From CAZNFR01 sp964572225 (lineage in GTDB: Bacteria; Bacteroidota; Bacteroidia; Bacteroidales; GCA-2748055): a stretch of DNA of 44,522 nucleotides. Location: assembly GCA_964572225.1 (NCBI GenBank), contig CAZNFR010000024.1, forward strand, positions 1 to 44,522. Reading direction: 5' to 3'. Under the pieces are notes generated by a model. It had not been told where the DNA came from and searched no databases. It saw only the letters and a program-made list of their open reading frames with translations. Below, piece after piece: positions 41,843 through 44,522 of this stretch (position 1 is its first letter; each line of letters starts with the position of its first letter). Both the position numbers and the translations under genes were made by a program.

Positions 41843-42853
41843 TCAGTGCCGGTTGATCAGGGCTTTCAACCGAAAATAAATATACTCAGTTTTTATAACA
41901 GATTGGGCATCCCCTCCGTATTTTTCCATCGGGATTCGCTGATAATGAGGGTACCTGACTGCTTTTTTCAGACCTGCCGTACCAAAAGAGGCATCGAGAA
42001 GCTTTTTTTCGCCCCCGTAGACGGCCGGCAAAAGTTTTTCCGAGATCCCGTGATCGGTGAAGGGAAAAGCATAAAAACGGTAGGGCATCCCGAAGCTTGA
42101 TTGCAGTTCCTCCATGCTTTCGAGGGTTTGCCTTACCTGCTCAGAAAAGTCCAGACTGCCGAACAGGGGATGGTCAAAACTATGTGCCCCGATGAAATGC
42201 CCGCGATCCATAATATCCCTGATCTCACCCTCCTCCAGATAGGGTCGGTTATCTCTGAGGTAGCCGGTAATATCTATCTCCGCCAGTTCGCAAAGCCGGT
42301 CGATCAGGGGCAGATGCCTCCAGCTCAGTTGCTTCAGAAAAAGGGATATCCCCGACCGGCCTCCGGGAAATTCCTCCTTTTCCCCGCCGAAAAACTCTTC
42401 CAGCTTTGCTTTTTTTTGCCGGTCCCGTGTGGCTTCGATAAGCAGCGATGCCTTGTAGCGGTAAAACATCCCGCGATTGCCGATAAAATCATTGTTCAGA
42501 AAAAAGATGGCCCGGATCCCCCTTTCCTCCAGCAGGGGAAGAATGATGTCCTTCACCTCCCTGAGTCCGTCGTCAAAACTCAACACAAATCCCTCCCTTT
42601 GATGCACCTTCCCTTCCTCAAGGAAGATCTCCGGAGATAATACAGGATAGTTCCCGCAAAGAAAATCCAGATCCCGCCGAAACTCCTCTACCCCGGGTAC
42701 CGGATAAAGATGGCGAAGATGAGCCGGCGGATGATCGCTCACCGCATGATAAAAAGGCAGGAGGAGCCGGTTCCTTTGCAGTCTTTTCAGAAAACGAAAA
42801 GGAAGCAGGGAGGTAAAATACCGGATTGTATTCCTGGGATCCGTGCCTGTCAT
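41843..42853 (-). CDS. Polysaccharide deacetylase (NodB-type)
   Basis: 336-residue protein with the NodB-homology signature: FVLSFDDGLRE contains the catalytic base and metal Asp, and FIGAHSFDHPLFGSL the metal-binding His pair. PYRFYAFPFTDHG fits the later motifs. It removes N- or O-acetyl groups from a sugar polymer; the N-terminal part has only a weak hydrophobic segment, so localisation is unclear. Its ATG overlaps the stop of the FemAB-like gene by four bases. Confidence 0.87.
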   Translation of the reverse strand: MTGTDPRNTIRYFTSLLPFRFLKRLQRNRLLLPFYHAVSDHPPAHLRHLYPVPGVEEFRRDLDFLCGNYPVLSPEIFLEEGKVHQREGFVLSFDDGLREVKDIILPLLEERGIRAIFFLNNDFIGNRGMFYRYKASLLIEATRDRQKKAKLEEFFGGEKEEFPGGRSGISLFLKQLSWRHLPLIDRLCELAEIDITGYLRDNRPYLEEGEIRDIMDRGHFIGAHSFDHPLFGSLDFSEQVRQTLESMEELQSSFGMPYRFYAFPFTDHGISEKLLPAVYGGEKKLLDASFGTAGLKKAVRYPHYQRIPMEKYGGDAQSVIKTEYIYFRLKALINRH

Positions 42854-43749
42854 TTTTTAACCAATCGTAATAATCTGGGTAAGCGGTTAATATTCAATGT
42901 GTAATACTCATTCTTCCTGGCCCCGAAACCTGCAAAGAAGCGGGCTATCCCGGAAATAAGGGAGCCCTCAAAATCGAGAATGAGTCCGGTATTCGCATAC
43001 TTACCGATAATAAAATCGATGATGGCGAACATGGCTCTCGATTTTTTGCCCGTCTCGCTCGATACCGGAATAAGGTAATAGATCCGGTTACGGCAGATGG
43101 CGATAAAGACCACCGCCACCAGCTCCTCGCCCGAGCGGGCGCCGATCATCTTTCCCTTCCCTTTCTCAATGAGTTTTTCCATAAAAATATTCATCCATTC
43201 GTAATGTTTACTCCGGGTCGGATCATTCTCCACCTCCCGTTTGAGCCGGATCAGATCGCGGATCTCCACCTTCTCATCAATCTCGGTAAGCGGAAGCGAA
43301 CGGGTGATATTCCTTCGGGTATTGGAGGAATAACCGGCTTCGATTTTCTCGTAGGGATCATTCAGCTTTAACTCGTAATTGGCCTTCATTTTAATGGGGT
43401 ACTCTGCAGGGATTTCCCTGTGAAGGGAATGGAGATTGGTATGGATATACCGTATCCGGTGAGGAATTGCATCAACGAATTCCTTTAGCAATGCGTCATC
43501 GGGCATTCGATTCCCGAATAATCCCAATTGCTGGGTATACACCGGCTGATACACATATTTCATTCCCCATTTTTCCCGCAGGGGAAGGGGCATGACCATG
43601 GAATAGTCGTTCATGACCAGGGCGGTCCATCCGGGGGATACCAGGTCGAGGTACCAGGAAAAGGCATAGATCAATCCTGCCCTCGAAGAATCTATGCAGG
43701 CATCCCATTTTTTCCGGTCTATTTGATGATTCTCCAGGTAGGCTATCAT
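42850..43749 (-). CDS. FemAB-like GNAT protein
   Basis: 299-residue protein with the double-GNAT FemAB-like pattern: YAFSWYLDLVSPGWTALV near the N-terminus, SSNTRRNITRS in the middle and ARSGEELVAVVFIAICRNRIYYL followed by MFAIIDFIIGKY in the acyl-donor region. FemAB enzymes transfer amino acids from aminoacyl-tRNA to cell-wall precursors. Homologues also accompany exosortase/EPS loci, with unknown function. It is 11 bases downstream of the partial deacetylase-like gene. Confidence 0.82.
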   Translation of the reverse strand: MIAYLENHQIDRKKWDACIDSSRAGLIYAFSWYLDLVSPGWTALVMNDYSMVMPLPLREKWGMKYVYQPVYTQQLGLFGNRMPDDALLKEFVDAIPHRIRYIHTNLHSLHREIPAEYPIKMKANYELKLNDPYEKIEAGYSSNTRRNITRSLPLTEIDEKVEIRDLIRLKREVENDPTRSKHYEWMNIFMEKLIEKGKGKMIGARSGEELVAVVFIAICRNRIYYLIPVSSETGKKSRAMFAIIDFIIGKYANTGLILDFEGSLISGIARFFAGFGARKNEYYTLNINRLPRLLRLVKK

Positions 43750-43759
43750 CCGGCTAAAA

Positions 43760-44522
43760 TTAAGATTGAATAATTTTCTTTGCCAAATTATGCATTTTCA
43801 GGTAAAAACCCGGCCATTTCTTCCATTCTTCTGCCGTACCGAGGGATTCGTTGTGCCACACCGGTATAAAATTCCCGCCATAATCGCGGATCCGGTATAT
43901 CAGGTTCTCCACCAGGGTCCAGGCCCGGTCTGTGTCCAGTTCCATATAATCCTTCAGGGTTCTGTCCATCAAGCAGAAAGGATAGACTTTCAGTCCGGTA
44001 ACCGCTTCTTTTTCCAGGTCGTAGAAAAAAAACGGCATGGACGTTCCCGCCCGGAATCCCGGCCTTTCCGGGTAGCCCATGCTGAAATCTTCCTTTATGC
44101 CCGCATCCGCCAGCACCCGGTAGGTTTCAGGCAAATGGAGCATCAGAAAGTGCTGCCTGCTGTGAGTCAGCTCTCTGCCTACCAATTTTTCCAGGGCTTT
44201 CTTCTCCGATTTCAGGATCTCCGGATCCTTGTTGGAACGGAAGGAAGGGTGAAAACCCAGATGAAAATTCTCGTCCAGGCTGAGAATGAGTTTCCTCCAG
44301 TTCTCATTTTTGAGACTGATACGGTTGTCGTACTTCCCCCGGCTGCCGGCAAGGATAAACACCCGGGTCTGCCGGTCGTGCAGTGCCTGCATCATATCGT
44401 AAGAATCGAAGGGATCTTTCATTCTGGACCGCAGCACGGCCATCCTTTCCCGCACACTGGATATCTTCCCCCGGCTGAGTTGCTTCAGGGACCCGCCCAG
44501 CCAGGATTTTATGCCCTTGTTC
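43760..44522 (-). CDS. Polysaccharide deacetylase-like protein (5' end outside window)
   Basis: The frame stays open from the stop at 43760 to the window edge (at least 253 residues), so the N-terminus is missing. The segment MKDPFDSYDMMQALHDR, HSRQHFLMLHLPETY, SMGYPERPGFRAGTSMPF and FIPVWHNESL is typical of a deacetylase subfamily common in Bacteroidota. The catalytic DD motif, if present, must lie upstream. A GTG at 44455 is in frame but internal. Confidence 0.8.
   Translation of the reverse strand, partial: NKGIKSWLGGSLKQLSRGKISSVRERMAVLRSRMKDPFDSYDMMQALHDRQTRVFILAGSRGKYDNRISLKNENWRKLILSLDENFHLGFHPSFRSNKDPEILKSEKKALEKLVGRELTHSRQHFLMLHLPETYRVLADAGIKEDFSMGYPERPGFRAGTSMPFFFYDLEKEAVTGLKVYPFCLMDRTLKDYMELDTDRAWTLVENLIYRIRDYGGNFIPVWHNESLGTAEEWKKWPGFYLKMHNLAKKIIQS

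Overview
The window looks like chromosomal DNA of a free-living or gut-type member of the Bacteroidota, most likely Bacteroidales/Marinilabiliales. The evidence is lipoprotein signals, a Bacteroides-type xylose isomerase, a Nudix-family sugar regulator, a short Bacteroidota-type GyrB, an anaerobic sulfatase maturase, and several promoters of the TTTG-N19/20-TAnnTTTG type typical of the phylum. No rRNA, tRNA, CRISPR array or intact insertion sequence was recognised.

Region 1 (1-20.5 kb) is carbohydrate catabolism. On the minus strand lie a GH30 lipoprotein, a GH94 cellobiose-phosphorylase-like enzyme and a tocopherol-cyclase-like protein. Divergent from them, a LacI regulator heads a long plus-strand operon: kduI, kduD, a DUF4861 lipoprotein, KDPG/KHG aldolase and a DctP-DctQ-DctM TRAP transporter. 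Together these import and degrade unsaturated uronates to pyruvate and a triose; KDG kinase is not in the window. A perfect 12-bp palindrome sits at the predicted start of the lacI transcript. Then come a multi-PAS histidine kinase, a convergent anaerobic sulfatase maturase, and a xylose operon (Nudix regulator, xylulokinase, xylose isomerase) with its own palindromic operator candidate.

Region 2 (20.5-24.1 kb, minus strand) is a signalling/envelope group: membrane histidine kinase, single-domain response regulator, HlyD-type adaptor without an ABC partner, and an OmpA-family protein.

Region 3 (24.1-30.2 kb) is an AT-rich accessory island full of decay. It holds an intact RhuM-Fic fusion, HicA/HicB, MNT/HEPN and ParE-type toxin-antitoxin pairs, two broken XRE regulators, two RHS-core remnants, a truncated tyrosine recombinase and a broken second rhuM.

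Region 4 (30.2-38.2 kb) is core: gyrB, an outer-membrane beta-barrel protein, a 1024-residue TPR protein and a divergent FtsE-like ATPase. Region 5 (38.2-44.5 kb, minus strand, running off the window end) is a tightly packed operon of two deacetylase-like proteins, a FemAB-like transferase, a DltA-like AMP-forming ligase, a GNAT, an acyl carrier protein and another GNAT-like protein. I read it as an acyl/aminoacyl-carrier system that modifies a surface glycan; it is the most promising candidate for an undescribed system here.
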